From positions 1 through 32,840 of the forward strand of contig CAJXZG010000063.1 in NCBI GenBank assembly GCA_913063265.1: a DNA stretch of 32,840 nt, in the 5' to 3' direction. Below are positions 17,854-26,776 of the stretch, piece by piece (positions within the stretch are counted from its first letter, which is position 1; each line of letters starts with the position of its first letter). The position numbers and the translations under genes are program-made. The notes under the pieces were generated by a model. That model saw only the letters and a list, made by a program, of their open reading frames with translations, was not told the DNA's origin and made no database searches. Source of the stretch: an uncultured Prolixibacteraceae bacterium. Its GTDB lineage: Bacteria > Bacteroidota > Bacteroidia > Bacteroidales > Prolixibacteraceae.

Positions 17854-19323
17854 TTAAAATGGTGTTTCCACAACTTTATCATCTTTTTCGAATAGCGGGG
17901 TAACTTCAAATTCGGTTCTCGCAGAAATAAACAGTTCTTCAAATTCTTCAACCAATTCAGGATATTGACTGGCCACATTATCATTTTCTTCCGGATCGGT
18001 TTCCAGGTTGTATAATTCGAATATCACATTTTCTTTATCCCCCCTAACATTTAGTTTTACTGCTTTCCATTTCCCTTTTAAAATGGCTTGTTTTCCACCA
18101 AGTTCGAAAAATTCCCAGTAAAGGTAATCATGCTTTTCGTTTTGTTCTTTTCCTAAGAGTGTAGGTAAAAACGAGATTCCATCAGTTTCTGCGGGTGTTT
18201 CGGCTCCAACCAAATCTGCAAAAGTTGGCAGAAAATCCCAAAAGGCAAATGTTTGTTCCGATTTAGCACCGGCCTGAATATGCCCCGGCCAGCGAACAAT
18301 AAACGGTGTTCGCACTCCACCATCGTAGAAGTCGCGTTTCATACCGCGTAATTCCCTGTTTGAATTAAAAAATTCCATCATGTGGCGACCTTCCTGGTGA
18401 GGCCCGTTATCTGAACAGAAAATAATCATCGTATTTTCATCCAATCCCAGTTCTTCAACTTTATCCAGTAACATTCCAACTGAATTATCGATGTTACGAA
18501 TCATTGCTGCAAAACCTTTTTCAGGTTGAGGCCAGTCTTTTACAGCAAATTCATAATAGTCAGGAACTTCCATACCGTCACCTGCAAAAGGTCCGGCTTC
18601 GTTATTGGCATGGGGTACATTGTACGCCATGTATAAGAAAAACTTGTTTTCTTTGTTTTTTTCAAGAAAGTCAATTGCTTTTTCGTCAAATAGGTTGTGC
18701 ACATATTCTTCTTTTATCTCGGCCACACCGGTTCCTTCAGGTTTTTCAGCCCATGGATTTTTGCCATCCACCAAAGTTGTTTTATTTTTTAGTGGAACTT
18801 TTACGCCATTTTCTATCAAAAATTCGGGATAAAAATTATGGGCATGCCACATATTAATATATCCGTAAAAATAATCGAATCCCTTTTTCTGAGGATCATC
18901 GTATGGTGGTGGGTGACCAATCCCCCATTTCCCGATAGCCCCGGTTACATAATCTGCATTTTTGAACACTTTTGCAAGGGTTAGTTCATCATCACCAAGA
19001 AGTTGCGCAGGCAGGTTTCCACGAACCGATGTATGGCCGGTATGTTTCCCGGTCATCAACGAAGCACGGGAGGGAGCACAAACCGTAGAACCCGTGTACA
19101 TGTTGGTAAAATGAATTCCTTCGGTTGCCATCTTATCAATGCGAGGTGTTGACAAAGTCTTTTGACCATAGATACTCAGATCGCCATATCCCATGTCATC
19201 CACAAGTATCATAATGACATTCGGATTTTTAGACTCTTTTTCTTCAGTCTTTTTTTGGGTTGGAGAGCAGGCGAAAGTAAAAAACCAAAAGGTTACAATA
19301 ATTAGCTTAATAGTATTCTTCAT
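17854..19323 (-). CDS. S1-family arylsulfatase lipoprotein
   Basis: This 489-residue protein has a lipobox FTFAC (Cys19). VDDMGYGDLS (residues 41-50) carries the metal-binding Asp pair. VCAPSRASLMTGKHTGHTSVRGN contains the signature C-A-P-S-R, with Cys82 the predicted formylglycine. GAIGKWGIGHP and IIFCSDNGPHQEGRH complete the active-site blocks typical of arylsulfatase A-type enzymes. The C-terminal DPEENDNVASQYPEL block is also usual. It differs clearly from the neighbouring sulfatase in sequence, so the two probably remove sulfate at different positions or from different sugars. It lies between the first GH27 gene and the second sulfatase in one orientation, with 158 bases of repeat-rich DNA upstream. 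Exact S1 subfamily not assigned. Confidence 0.93.
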   Translation of the reverse strand: MKNTIKLIIVTFWFFTFACSPTQKKTEEKESKNPNVIMILVDDMGYGDLSIYGQKTLSTPRIDKMATEGIHFTNMYTGSTVCAPSRASLMTGKHTGHTSVRGNLPAQLLGDDELTLAKVFKNADYVTGAIGKWGIGHPPPYDDPQKKGFDYFYGYINMWHAHNFYPEFLIENGVKVPLKNKTTLVDGKNPWAEKPEGTGVAEIKEEYVHNLFDEKAIDFLEKNKENKFFLYMAYNVPHANNEAGPFAGDGMEVPDYYEFAVKDWPQPEKGFAAMIRNIDNSVGMLLDKVEELGLDENTMIIFCSDNGPHQEGRHMMEFFNSNRELRGMKRDFYDGGVRTPFIVRWPGHIQAGAKSEQTFAFWDFLPTFADLVGAETPAETDGISFLPTLLGKEQNEKHDYLYWEFFELGGKQAILKGKWKAVKLNVRGDKENVIFELYNLETDPEENDNVASQYPELVEEFEELFISARTEFEVTPLFEKDDKVVETPF

Positions 19324-19351
19324 TATTCTTTTGTTTAATATTTAAATTCCA

Positions 19352-19479
19352 AAATACAATTACCAGAAATCAAATAAATTCCAAATTCCAAATCACAAAT
19401 TTCAAATCTATAAAACAACTAATTTTGAGATTTTGGTTTTTGGTCATTATTTGAGATTTGACTTTTGAAATTTGATTAT
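19352..19479. repeat. AT-rich imperfect inverted repeat
   Basis: This stretch is built from CAAATTCCAAA-like words on the left and their complements on the right. An exact 11-base inverted pair, CAAATTTCAAA (19396-19406) and TTTGAAATTTG (19464-19474), sits within a longer imperfect match. The transcript could fold into a long hairpin between the GH27 and sulfatase genes. It holds no gene. Confidence 0.5.
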
Positions 19480-19481
19480 TC

Positions 19482-20864
19482 TTAAAGGCTAATTTTAAAA
19501 ATTTGGGCACCATGTGAATTTACTTCATGGCTAAAAGTTTTATTATACTTCCCTAAATCTTCTTTTTTCCAAAGGTCACGGACTTTAAGTTTCCCTTTTA
19601 ATCCCAACTCTTTAAAGTCAACCGTAACATTCTCTTTTTCTTCATTCAGATTAAAGAATGCAACATAAATATCATCAGAATTTGGAATTTTAGAAGTCCA
19701 GACTACATGCCCATTCTCACGGTATAATTGTTTGGCTCCATAGGAGTTCTGATTAACCTCCAGTACTTCCTCGGCAGTAAGTAAAGCCTCAACAAAGTCC
19801 GAGTTATCGGGCATATCACCACCCATCATTAATGGCGATTTTGCAATACACCAAAGTGTCATGTGAGTGATTTGCTCATCTTTTGTAAAACAGCTTTCAC
19901 GTTCCGGTCCATGTGGCCCACGACGAGAAATCCACCCCAGTTGCATCATGTCAGCATCGGGCCAGTTACCGGGTTCTCTTGCAGTTTCCCAGTTATTTAA
20001 CAATTCAAACTGATTTTTTAACAATTCCCAATCATCCCAAAAATCTTTTGAAATCCTCCAAAGATTGGAAACAGATTTTACATGTTGCATATTTTCCAGT
20101 TTCATATTTAACGACAGGCTTAGTACAATTTCACGTCCGCTGTTCATAATTGCTTTATGCATAGCCTCTGCTTCGCTGGCCCGGTATGGATAATTTTCTT
20201 TTAAATCAATGTCATCAATTTTAATATAATCCACACCCCACTCTGCATATAATTCAACCAGTGAATTGTAATACTCCTGTGCGCCGGCCTTTCTCATATC
20301 CACACCATACATCTGATTTAACCAGGGGCACAAGGATGTTGTATCGGCAATCATATCGGCGGTAATTCCGTTGGTTCCTTTTATCGGAGTTTTTGCCCAA
20401 ACGGCCTGTCTCGGGATACCGCGCATAACATGAATTCCAAATTTTAAACCCAGCTTATGAATGTGCTCTGAAAGCGCTTTAAAGCTACCGTTTCCAAGGG
20501 TTGATGGAAATTTTCGGGGATCTGGCAAAAGTCTTCCCCATTCGTCCATTGCCAGCCACGGAACCGGTGCTTTATCTTTTTTTAATCTGAATTGAGGTGG
20601 ATTGTTCTGAATACTGTTTGGTGGGTGCGGGTACGACCAGCAATAATCGATTACAATATACTCCCAACCCAAATATTTTAGTTTTTCAGCCATATATTGT
20701 GCATTTGCCTTTACCTCACTTTCCTGAACGGCAGCTCCATAACAATTGTAACTGTTCCAACCCATTGGCGGAGTCTCTACCCAAAGTTTAAAATTTTTAT
20801 TCTGGGCAAAAGAATAGTATGCTGTAAAAACAATGCAAATAATTAAGAGTACAAGTTTCTTCAT
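19482..20864 (-). CDS. GH27 alpha-galactosidase-like secreted enzyme
   Basis: This 460-residue protein has a signal peptide cleaved after FAQ (residue 21), with no lipobox, unlike its paralogue at 14618-16048. GH27 hallmarks are TPPMGWNSYNCYG (residues 31-43), VDYIKIDD with predicted nucleophile Asp217, WRISKD with predicted acid/base Asp274, PGNWPDADMMQLG, and LWCIAKSPLMMGGDM. A C-terminal beta-sandwich follows. The two GH27 proteins are alike along their whole length but clearly diverged, which suggests different linkages or locations rather than a recent duplication. It is the first gene of the minus-strand cluster, with a 551-base gap upstream, so it probably heads the transcript with the two sulfatases. 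Confidence 0.9.
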   Translation of the reverse strand: MKKLVLLIICIVFTAYYSFAQNKNFKLWVETPPMGWNSYNCYGAAVQESEVKANAQYMAEKLKYLGWEYIVIDYCWSYPHPPNSIQNNPPQFRLKKDKAPVPWLAMDEWGRLLPDPRKFPSTLGNGSFKALSEHIHKLGLKFGIHVMRGIPRQAVWAKTPIKGTNGITADMIADTTSLCPWLNQMYGVDMRKAGAQEYYNSLVELYAEWGVDYIKIDDIDLKENYPYRASEAEAMHKAIMNSGREIVLSLSLNMKLENMQHVKSVSNLWRISKDFWDDWELLKNQFELLNNWETAREPGNWPDADMMQLGWISRRGPHGPERESCFTKDEQITHMTLWCIAKSPLMMGGDMPDNSDFVEALLTAEEVLEVNQNSYGAKQLYRENGHVVWTSKIPNSDDIYVAFFNLNEEKENVTVDFKELGLKGKLKVRDLWKKEDLGKYNKTFSHEVNSHGAQIFKISL

Positions 20865-21415
20865 GGTTTAATCAGATTTACATTATCCGGTTTAACAAAA
20901 GTTAAAATCAATAAAGCAAATCTAGAAACTAATCTTTTTTTGCAATTGTTCTATTGGACGCATGATTTGTTCATTAGTGCATTTTTTAATGTTAAACTTT
21001 TACCGGTATTGAAAAATGATTTTGTCCTGGAAAAGAAATACAGCTATCGATTCTTGATGAAACTATCGTAACAACATAACTTCAAAGTAAATTATATAGT
21101 TACTATTCTATTAAAAAAACATACCCGTTGTACGGATAAAATAAAAGAGCTAAAAAATCTTCAGGAAGATATATTCATTCAACCTTTATTAATCAATATA
21201 TTTATAATCTATTTCTTGATATTCCCTATAATTGATGTAATTTTAACCCGTCTTTTTCAGATTCTTTGGCAGCAGAAATTAAATTAGGTTTAATTCAAAT
21301 GAACTTATATGTTTTGTCATAGTTTCAATTATAAGTTGGTTTTATGCTTTTAGTAATTTATTTCCTAAAGCAATACTGATAAATTACATTTAAAAAACAA
21401 TTAATAAAAAATACA
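20865..21415. other. Divergent intergenic region, 551 bases, no gene seen
   Basis: This AT-rich spacer separates the minus-strand PUL from the plus-strand protease gene. It must hold promoters in both directions, but I see no clear TTTG/TAnnTTTG pair. TTATCCGGTT..ACAAA near 20883 resembles a stretch beside the palindrome at 16125, and CCGTTGTACGGATAAAATA near 21125 has a similar flavour. No tRNA, riboswitch or open frame of note. Confidence 0.5.
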
Positions 21416-23035
21416 ATGTTCAATAATCTCATAACAAAAGCAACCGTATTAGTTATATCACTATTTTTACTTTTCCCTTCAGTACATATTTCAGCACAGA
21501 AATCTGTTCAACAAAACCAGGCAAAGTTTGGCAGACTTTTAAGGTTGGTGGATGGATATTATGTTGATTCAACCGATATTGATGATTTAACCGAAAAAGC
21601 TATTGTTCATATGCTGAGTGAACTGGATCCTCATTCGGTTTATATGTCAAAAGAAGAAGTTGAAGAAATGAATCAACCTTTGGTAGGAAACTTTGAGGGG
21701 ATTGGAATATCATTTAATATTTTAAAGGATACTTTGTTGGTATTAACAACTATTTCAGGAGGTCCCTCAGAAAAAGTCGGATTGCGTGCCGGCGACCGGA
21801 TTATTGAAGTGGATGATAAAAACATAGCCGGAATCGGACTTAAAAACAGCGATGTTTTTGATTTGTTAAGAGGAGACAAAGGAACAAAAGTAGAGCTTAA
21901 AGTATTACGAAAAAGAAGTCCTGAATTGCTGGATTTTACCATTATCAGAGATAAAATTCCAATTTACAGTCTGGATGCTTCATACATGCTTGATGATAAA
22001 ACAGGTTACATTAAATTGAACCGGTTTTCAGCAACAACAACCAGTGAATTTGAAGATGCCATGAAGGAACTAAAAAAAGAAAATCTTAATAACCTGGTTT
22101 TGGATTTACGGGGTAATGGTGGCGGCTATCTTAAAACTGCCATTGAAATTTCGGAGCAGTTTCTCAAAACAAATGATTTAATAGTTTTTACGGACGGATT
22201 AAATGAACCCCGCAGAGAATACCGTGTATCTTCAGGTGGAATGTTTCAAACCGGAAACCTTGTTGTTCTGGTAGATGAATTTTCGGCTTCGGCAAGTGAG
22301 ATTGTTTCCGGTGCAGTTCAGGATTGGGATCGGGGTGTTATTATCGGACGACGTTCGTTTGGAAAAGGATTGGTGCAAAAACCTTATTATCTGACCGACG
22401 GTTCTATGGTACGTTTAACCACAGCGCATTATTATACACCCAGCGGACGATGTATTCAAAAGCCCTACAGCGAGGGTGTTGAAGAATATCAAAACGACCT
22501 CATGAACCGGCTTTCACATGGTGAAATGTTTAGTGCAGACAGTATTAATTTTACTGATTCACTTCAATACAAAACCCTGGTTAACGGACGCACAGTTTAT
22601 GGCGGAGGTGGAGTTATGCCTGATATTTTTATAGCCCGGGATACTTCTATTCATTATGCTTATGTAAACAGGCTGAGAAGAAACAATATCGTCTACAATT
22701 ATACGCTTGAATATATTGATGTTAACAGAAACAAACTGAAATCAGAATATCCTGCTTTTGAAGATTTTGACGAGAATTATGAAACTTCAGATGAAATGAT
22801 TGCTGAAATAGTTGAATTGGGAGTACAGGATAGCATTGAAGTTGATGAAGTTAGCCTTGAATTTACCAGGGACGACTTAAAAAGAGAAATAAAAGCAGTT
22901 ATAGCCAGGGATATATATTCCAGAAACGATTTCTATAAAGTTTATTCAAAAGATGATGATGCTATCAAAGAAGCACTTAAGGTTCTAAATAATCCAAAAG
23001 ATTTTAATAACTATCTGGTAGTATCAGGGCAATAA
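21416..23035 (+). CDS. S41-family C-terminal processing peptidase
   Basis: This 539-residue protein has an N-terminal signal peptide or anchor (ending VHISAQ). The domains in order are an N-terminal helical region with ELDPHSVYMSKEE, a PDZ domain (~85-170, GIGISFNILKDTLLVL, GLRAGDRIIEVDD), and the S41 protease core. The core contains LVLDLRGNGGGYL, the nucleophile Ser292 in EFSASASEIV, and the general-base Lys317 in GRRSFGKG, with the usual 25-residue spacing. The C-terminal extension (~400-539) is charged. Such serine proteases act in the periplasm on C-terminal tails or misfolded proteins. The neighbouring pnuC start lies three bases after the stop, so they are co-transcribed, although no functional link is known. 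Confidence 0.95.
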   Translation: MFNNLITKATVLVISLFLLFPSVHISAQKSVQQNQAKFGRLLRLVDGYYVDSTDIDDLTEKAIVHMLSELDPHSVYMSKEEVEEMNQPLVGNFEGIGISFNILKDTLLVLTTISGGPSEKVGLRAGDRIIEVDDKNIAGIGLKNSDVFDLLRGDKGTKVELKVLRKRSPELLDFTIIRDKIPIYSLDASYMLDDKTGYIKLNRFSATTTSEFEDAMKELKKENLNNLVLDLRGNGGGYLKTAIEISEQFLKTNDLIVFTDGLNEPRREYRVSSGGMFQTGNLVVLVDEFSASASEIVSGAVQDWDRGVIIGRRSFGKGLVQKPYYLTDGSMVRLTTAHYYTPSGRCIQKPYSEGVEEYQNDLMNRLSHGEMFSADSINFTDSLQYKTLVNGRTVYGGGGVMPDIFIARDTSIHYAYVNRLRRNNIVYNYTLEYIDVNRNKLKSEYPAFEDFDENYETSDEMIAEIVELGVQDSIEVDEVSLEFTRDDLKREIKAVIARDIYSRNDFYKVYSKDDDAIKEALKVLNNPKDFNNYLVVSGQ

Positions 23036-23038
23036 AAT

Positions 23039-23647
23039 ATGATTGACATAGTTATTGAATGGCTCCTTGGTAATAAAGTTGAATTACTTGGGGCCATTCT
23101 TGGTTTAATGTATATTTTCTTTTCCATTCGTCAGAGTATTCTGACATGGCCAACCGGACTGATAACATCTGCATTGTATATTGTAGTTTTTTTGAAATCG
23201 GGATTTTACGCCGATATGGGTTTGCAGGTTTATTATGTAATAATCAGTATTTATGGCTGGTATTTTTGGATAAGCGGGAAGCAAAAAACAGAAATAAAAC
23301 TCCCGGTCCGAAAAACATCTGTTAGATTATGGCTAAAATTAACCGGAACATTTGTAATCACTTATGTATTCATACTGTTTATCCTGCTAAATTTTACCGA
23401 TTCTACGGTTCCATATATGGATACCTTAACTACGGCATTAAGTATTATTGCTACATGGATGTTGGCACGTAAATACATCGAGCATTGGCTATTATGGGTA
23501 TTTGTAGATTCGGTTTCTGTTGGATTATACATACACAAAAATTTATGGCCAACAGTAATTTTATTTAGTGTATATACCGTAATGGCTGTTTTTGGCTATC
23601 TTGAATGGAAAAAGGACAAAATAACGGAACTTGAAAAACAATCCTAA
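23039..23647 (+). CDS. pnuC: Nicotinamide riboside transporter PnuC
   Basis: This 202-residue integral membrane protein has about seven hydrophobic segments. The PnuC signature is clear: ELLGAILGLMYIFFSIRQSILTWPTG near the N-terminus, VYYVIISIYGWYFW (the aromatic substrate-binding stretch), and LLWVFVDSVSVGLYIHKNLWPT. It brings nicotinamide riboside across the inner membrane by facilitated diffusion. Specificity could in principle be thiamine (PnuT), but the overlapping downstream gene is a NadR-like kinase, which would trap the riboside by phosphorylation; this favours NAD precursor uptake. The start is three bases after the S41 stop, and the last 17 bases overlap the kinase gene. Confidence 0.93.
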   Translation: MIDIVIEWLLGNKVELLGAILGLMYIFFSIRQSILTWPTGLITSALYIVVFLKSGFYADMGLQVYYVIISIYGWYFWISGKQKTEIKLPVRKTSVRLWLKLTGTFVITYVFILFILLNFTDSTVPYMDTLTTALSIIATWMLARKYIEHWLLWVFVDSVSVGLYIHKNLWPTVILFSVYTVMAVFGYLEWKKDKITELEKQS

Positions 23648-24152
23648 AATAATAGTAATTACCGGGGCTGAATCGACCGGAAAATCAAAGTTAACAAAAC
23701 AACTGGCAGAGTATTTTAATGTTCCATTTGTTCCGGAAATTGCAAGGCATTACATAGAGCATCTAAATCGAAATTATGTGTATTCCGATATTGAAGCAAT
23801 TGCCAACAAACAAATTGAAATGTATAACAAATTTTGTGATTATGACGCTCAGTTCATATTTATGGATACCTGGTTGATTGTAACTAAAATATGGTTTGAA
23901 TTTGTATTTCAAAAAAAACCGGGATGGCTGGTTCCGGAATTATTAAAACACAAAATAGAGCTTTTTCTTGTATGTGATACCGACCTTCCGTGGATTGTTG
24001 ACCCGGTGAGAGAGAATGGTGGAAAAAACAGAGATATCCTTCAAAATTTATACATTGACAACCTTGATAAATATGGATTTAAGTATAAAATCGTCAGTGG
24101 TTTAGACAAGGATAGATTTATAAATGCAAAAAGATTTATAGAAGATTTCTAA
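23631..24152 (+). CDS. NadR-type ribosylnicotinamide kinase (AAA_28 family)
   Basis: This 173-residue P-loop protein has Walker A GAESTGKS (residues 12-19), then EIARHYIEHL and DTWLIVTKIWFE, typical of the C-terminal kinase domain of NadR. The DNA-binding and adenylyltransferase domains of enterobacterial NadR are absent, as is usual in Bacteroidota. It would phosphorylate nicotinamide riboside to NMN using ATP. The start is a TTG at 23631 that overlaps pnuC by 17 bases in another frame; the protein begins only a few residues before the P-loop, which supports this start. Coupled translation with the transporter is likely. Confidence 0.9.
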   Translation: MKNNPKIIVITGAESTGKSKLTKQLAEYFNVPFVPEIARHYIEHLNRNYVYSDIEAIANKQIEMYNKFCDYDAQFIFMDTWLIVTKIWFEFVFQKKPGWLVPELLKHKIELFLVCDTDLPWIVDPVRENGGKNRDILQNLYIDNLDKYGFKYKIVSGLDKDRFINAKRFIEDF

Positions 24153-24246
24153 AGTCTGATAAACAAGATAAAATTTGAAATGTTTTTAATTCAACACCTT
24201 AAAAGATAACTATACAACAATATATAACCAAAATACAACTGCAAAA

Positions 24247-25173
24247 ATGACTACATCTGATTTAGAACATAAAATTTCAACAACAATTCAAAAATTAAGT
24301 AATCCGAAATCTTATCAAACGGTTTGTCATCAGCATAAAATTGGTGAGCCAATACCTTCAAATGTAAATTTACAAAAGGTAATTAGCCTTGTCAGGGAAA
24401 TTCTTTTCCCTGGGTATTTTGGAAATACAACTTTACGCAAAAATACAACTCAGCATTATATGGGGGTTTATGTAGATGAACTTTATGATTTATTAAGTAC
24501 TGAAATCCTTGCAGGAATGTGCTTTGAATGTGCTGAGGGTATGGATAAAGATATTGAAGTATATAAAACAGAAGCCAATAAACTTGCCGTTGAGTTTATC
24601 GAATTTCTTCCTGAAATAAGACGCAGGTTGGTTACCGATGTTGAAGCAACCTATACGGGTGATCCTGCTGCAAGAAATTTGGGAGAAGTTATTTTTAGTT
24701 ATCCTGCAATCCGGGCCATTACAAATTACAGAGTTGCCAATAAATTGTTGGAACTAAATGTACCCTTAATTCCAAGATACATATCAGAAATGGCGCATAG
24801 TGAAACCGGAATTGATATTCATCCGAAAGCGAAGATTGGAGAACGGTTTACCATTGATCATGGAACCGGTGTTGTCATAGGTTCTACTTCAATTATTGGC
24901 CGGAATGTAAAGATTTATCAGGGGGTTACACTGGGTGCAAAAAGTTTTCCACTCGATGAAAATGGAAATCCAATTAAAGGTATTCCACGACATCCGATAG
25001 TTGAAGATAATGTTGTAATTTATGCCGGTGCTACAATTTTGGGTAGAATAACCATTGGAAAAGCATCTATAATTGGTGGTAATGTCTGGGTAACGGAAAA
25101 CGTACCGCCAAATTCCCGAATTGTACAATCTAAAGCAAAAGAAACTACTTTTACAGAAGGTGCAGGAATTTAA
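24247..25173 (+). CDS. cysE: Serine O-acetyltransferase
   Basis: This 308-residue cytoplasmic enzyme transfers acetyl from acetyl-CoA to L-serine, the first step of cysteine synthesis. An all-alpha N-terminal part (~1-150) precedes a left-handed beta-helix of hexapeptide repeats (~185-300). Active-site residues are visible in ETGIDIHPKAKIG (His192, with nearby acids) and FTIDHGTGVVIG (His205), followed by IYQGVTLGAKSFP and GRITIGKASIIGGNVWV. It belongs to the long EpsC-like group of serine acetyltransferases. A 94-base gap separates it from the kinase gene, so it may have its own promoter; the methyltransferase follows 18 bases after. Confidence 0.93.
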   Translation: MTTSDLEHKISTTIQKLSNPKSYQTVCHQHKIGEPIPSNVNLQKVISLVREILFPGYFGNTTLRKNTTQHYMGVYVDELYDLLSTEILAGMCFECAEGMDKDIEVYKTEANKLAVEFIEFLPEIRRRLVTDVEATYTGDPAARNLGEVIFSYPAIRAITNYRVANKLLELNVPLIPRYISEMAHSETGIDIHPKAKIGERFTIDHGTGVVIGSTSIIGRNVKIYQGVTLGAKSFPLDENGNPIKGIPRHPIVEDNVVIYAGATILGRITIGKASIIGGNVWVTENVPPNSRIVQSKAKETTFTEGAGI

Positions 25174-25191
25174 TCTGGAAAAATTTAAATT

Positions 25192-26352
25192 TTGAAAAAT
25201 TTTCGACTAATAGCAAAAACTGCTACCGGACTTGAACAAGTCCTTGCCGATGAAATAAGGGAAATAGGTGGTAAAAACATTTCAATAGGAAATCGGGCCG
25301 TCTATTATGAAGGGGATCTGAAAATGATCTACAAATCCAACTATTTTTTACGAACTGCGCTTCGGGTTTTAAAGGAAATAGAAATATTCAGGTTTAAGGA
25401 TGTAGATCAATTTTATTTAAAGTGTAAAGCCATTGATTGGAATAAGTATTTTGATGTTGAACGTAGTTTTGTAATTCATAGCACCGTTGGAAAATCAAGA
25501 GAATTTTCAAACTCCATGTTTGCATCGCTGAAAGCAAAAGATGCCATTGCAGATTATTTCAGGGAAAAAGTTGGGAAACGCCCTAATGTGGATACTGTTA
25601 ATCCGGATTTTGTGATTGACCTTCATGTTCATGGAAATTCATGTACAGTTTCCTTAGACAGTTCCGGGGAATCACTTCATAAAAGGGGCTATCGAATAAA
25701 TCAGGGAGAAGCACCGCTAAATGAAGTACTTGCTGCCGGTATGTTAAAACTTGCAAATTGGAATGGAGAAAGTGATTTCCTTGATCCAATGTGTGGTTCC
25801 GGCACACTGCCGATTGAAGCTGCTATGATTGCCTACAATATTCCCGCAGGTAAATTCAGAAAAAATTATGCATTCGAAAACTGGTACGATTACGATCAAC
25901 TCTTGTTTGAAAAGGTAAAGGAATCAAATCAAAAAGTAGAATTTAATTATCAGATTTATGCTTCTGATATTTCTGGAAGTAATCTGCTAAACGCCAAAAC
26001 CAATGCCCGTCGAGCTTTGGTTTTTAATAAAATTAATTTTTTGGTTTCCGATTTCAGAGATTTAAAAATTGAGATTCAGAATTCATTGATAATGATAAAT
26101 CCGCCATATGGTGAAAGATTAAAAGAAAAGGAACTCAGTAATCTTTATGCAATGATCGGAGAAAGACTTAAACATAAATTTTCAGGGAATGTGGCATGGA
26201 TTCTTTCATCCTCGATGGAAAGTTTTAAATACGTTGGTTTAAAGCCCGAAAATCGAATTGATTTGTTTAACGGCTCATTACGCTGTAAATACAACAAATA
26301 CCGGCTTTTTAAAGGCAAAAGGAATATACAGTTGCAAAAGAAAGGGAATTAA
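25192..26352 (+). CDS. rlmL: THUMP-domain 23S rRNA guanine-N2 methyltransferase (RlmL-type)
   Basis: This 386-residue cytoplasmic enzyme begins with FRLIAKTATGLEQVLADEI, the ferredoxin-like start of this family. A THUMP RNA-binding domain (~45-155) follows, then a Rossmann methyltransferase with SAM site DPMCGSGT (198-205) and catalytic NPPYGERL (from residue 303), diagnostic of N2-guanine or N6-adenine base methylation. It corresponds to the N-terminal half of E. coli RlmL (m2G2445); the RlmK half is absent, as is normal outside gamma-proteobacteria. The start is a TTG at 25192, with no ATG nearby upstream in frame and the conserved N-terminus starting directly. Target base inferred from the family. 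Confidence 0.9.
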   Translation: MKNFRLIAKTATGLEQVLADEIREIGGKNISIGNRAVYYEGDLKMIYKSNYFLRTALRVLKEIEIFRFKDVDQFYLKCKAIDWNKYFDVERSFVIHSTVGKSREFSNSMFASLKAKDAIADYFREKVGKRPNVDTVNPDFVIDLHVHGNSCTVSLDSSGESLHKRGYRINQGEAPLNEVLAAGMLKLANWNGESDFLDPMCGSGTLPIEAAMIAYNIPAGKFRKNYAFENWYDYDQLLFEKVKESNQKVEFNYQIYASDISGSNLLNAKTNARRALVFNKINFLVSDFRDLKIEIQNSLIMINPPYGERLKEKELSNLYAMIGERLKHKFSGNVAWILSSSMESFKYVGLKPENRIDLFNGSLRCKYNKYRLFKGKRNIQLQKKGN

Positions 26353-26575
26353 AACATTCTCAGCTTTAATCCCCTGATTCAAATTATCTTATTCTTAATT
26401 GGGTCAGTATAATTTTTTGCAGCACACAGCCACAATTAGTTGTACCAATCTAACCTTCAAATAAACACCATTAACAGTAATGGTATTATTTGATCCCCTT
26501 TTAATTATCTTTTATAAAGCTTTTGTGGTGTTCCCCTAAAGGATTTCAGAGGAAATGATTACCATAAAAAACTTA

Positions 26576-26731
26576 TTATAATTCTTCTGTATCAAAAATA
26601 TCTCTTGGTCTTGAACTTGGCTTGGTTCTGTCGCTTCCACCACGAACTTGTAACATTTCGTTTTCGCTTAACAGTTCAAAACCAACTGTTTTAGTTGATC
26701 TTTTTTTGAAACTTCCCAATAAATTTTTCAT
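26576..26731 (-). CDS. Double-glycine leader peptide, candidate secreted or modified natural-product precursor
   Basis: This 51-residue peptide runs from an ATG at 26731 to a TAA at 26578-26576. Residues 1-32 form a classic GG leader: FELLSENEMLQVRGG has Leu at -12, Glu at -8, Met at -7, Val at -4 and Gly-Gly at -2/-1. Cleavage after Gly32 would release a 19-residue hydrophilic tail, SDRTKPSSRPRDIFDTEEL, without Cys. Such leaders are cut by C39 peptidase-type ABC exporters; none is in the window. The leader resembles the Bacteroidales natural-product precursor class in style. It is divergent from the CHAT-protein gene 133 bases away, and its promoter region carries the same GGTTACC element as the sigma-factor gene. 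Function unknown; a signal, toxin or modified peptide is possible. The coding sequence is short, but the motif match is strong. Confidence 0.75.
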   Translation of the reverse strand: MKNLLGSFKKRSTKTVGFELLSENEMLQVRGGSDRTKPSSRPRDIFDTEEL

Positions 26732-26754
26732 GATAAATAAAATAATTTGTAAAA

Positions 26755-26773
26755 CTTAATAAACACACATTCT
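26755..26773 (-). repeat. Left arm of an inverted repeat flanking the CHAT gene
   Basis: The plus strand reads CTTAATAAACACACATTCT. Its complement recurs at 29832-29858 with four extra TG units. This arm sits in the 5' leader of the peptide gene, between its putative promoter and start codon. Confidence 0.5.
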
Positions 26774-26776
26774 GTA

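Noticed and set aside
17760..17984. A 74-codon minus-strand frame between the sulfatases
   Set aside because: It overlaps the end of the sulfatase gene in another frame and runs through the REP-like repeats; composition looks non-coding.
22990..23038. A TPP riboswitch before pnuC
   Set aside because: Only three bases separate the S41 stop from the pnuC start, and no thi-box-like sequence is seen; the NadR-like partner points to nicotinamide riboside.
26467..26484. ACCATTA / TAATGGT hairpin as terminator of rlmL
   Set aside because: The stem is 7 AT-rich pairs with no T-tract and lies 115 bases past the stop; too weak to call.
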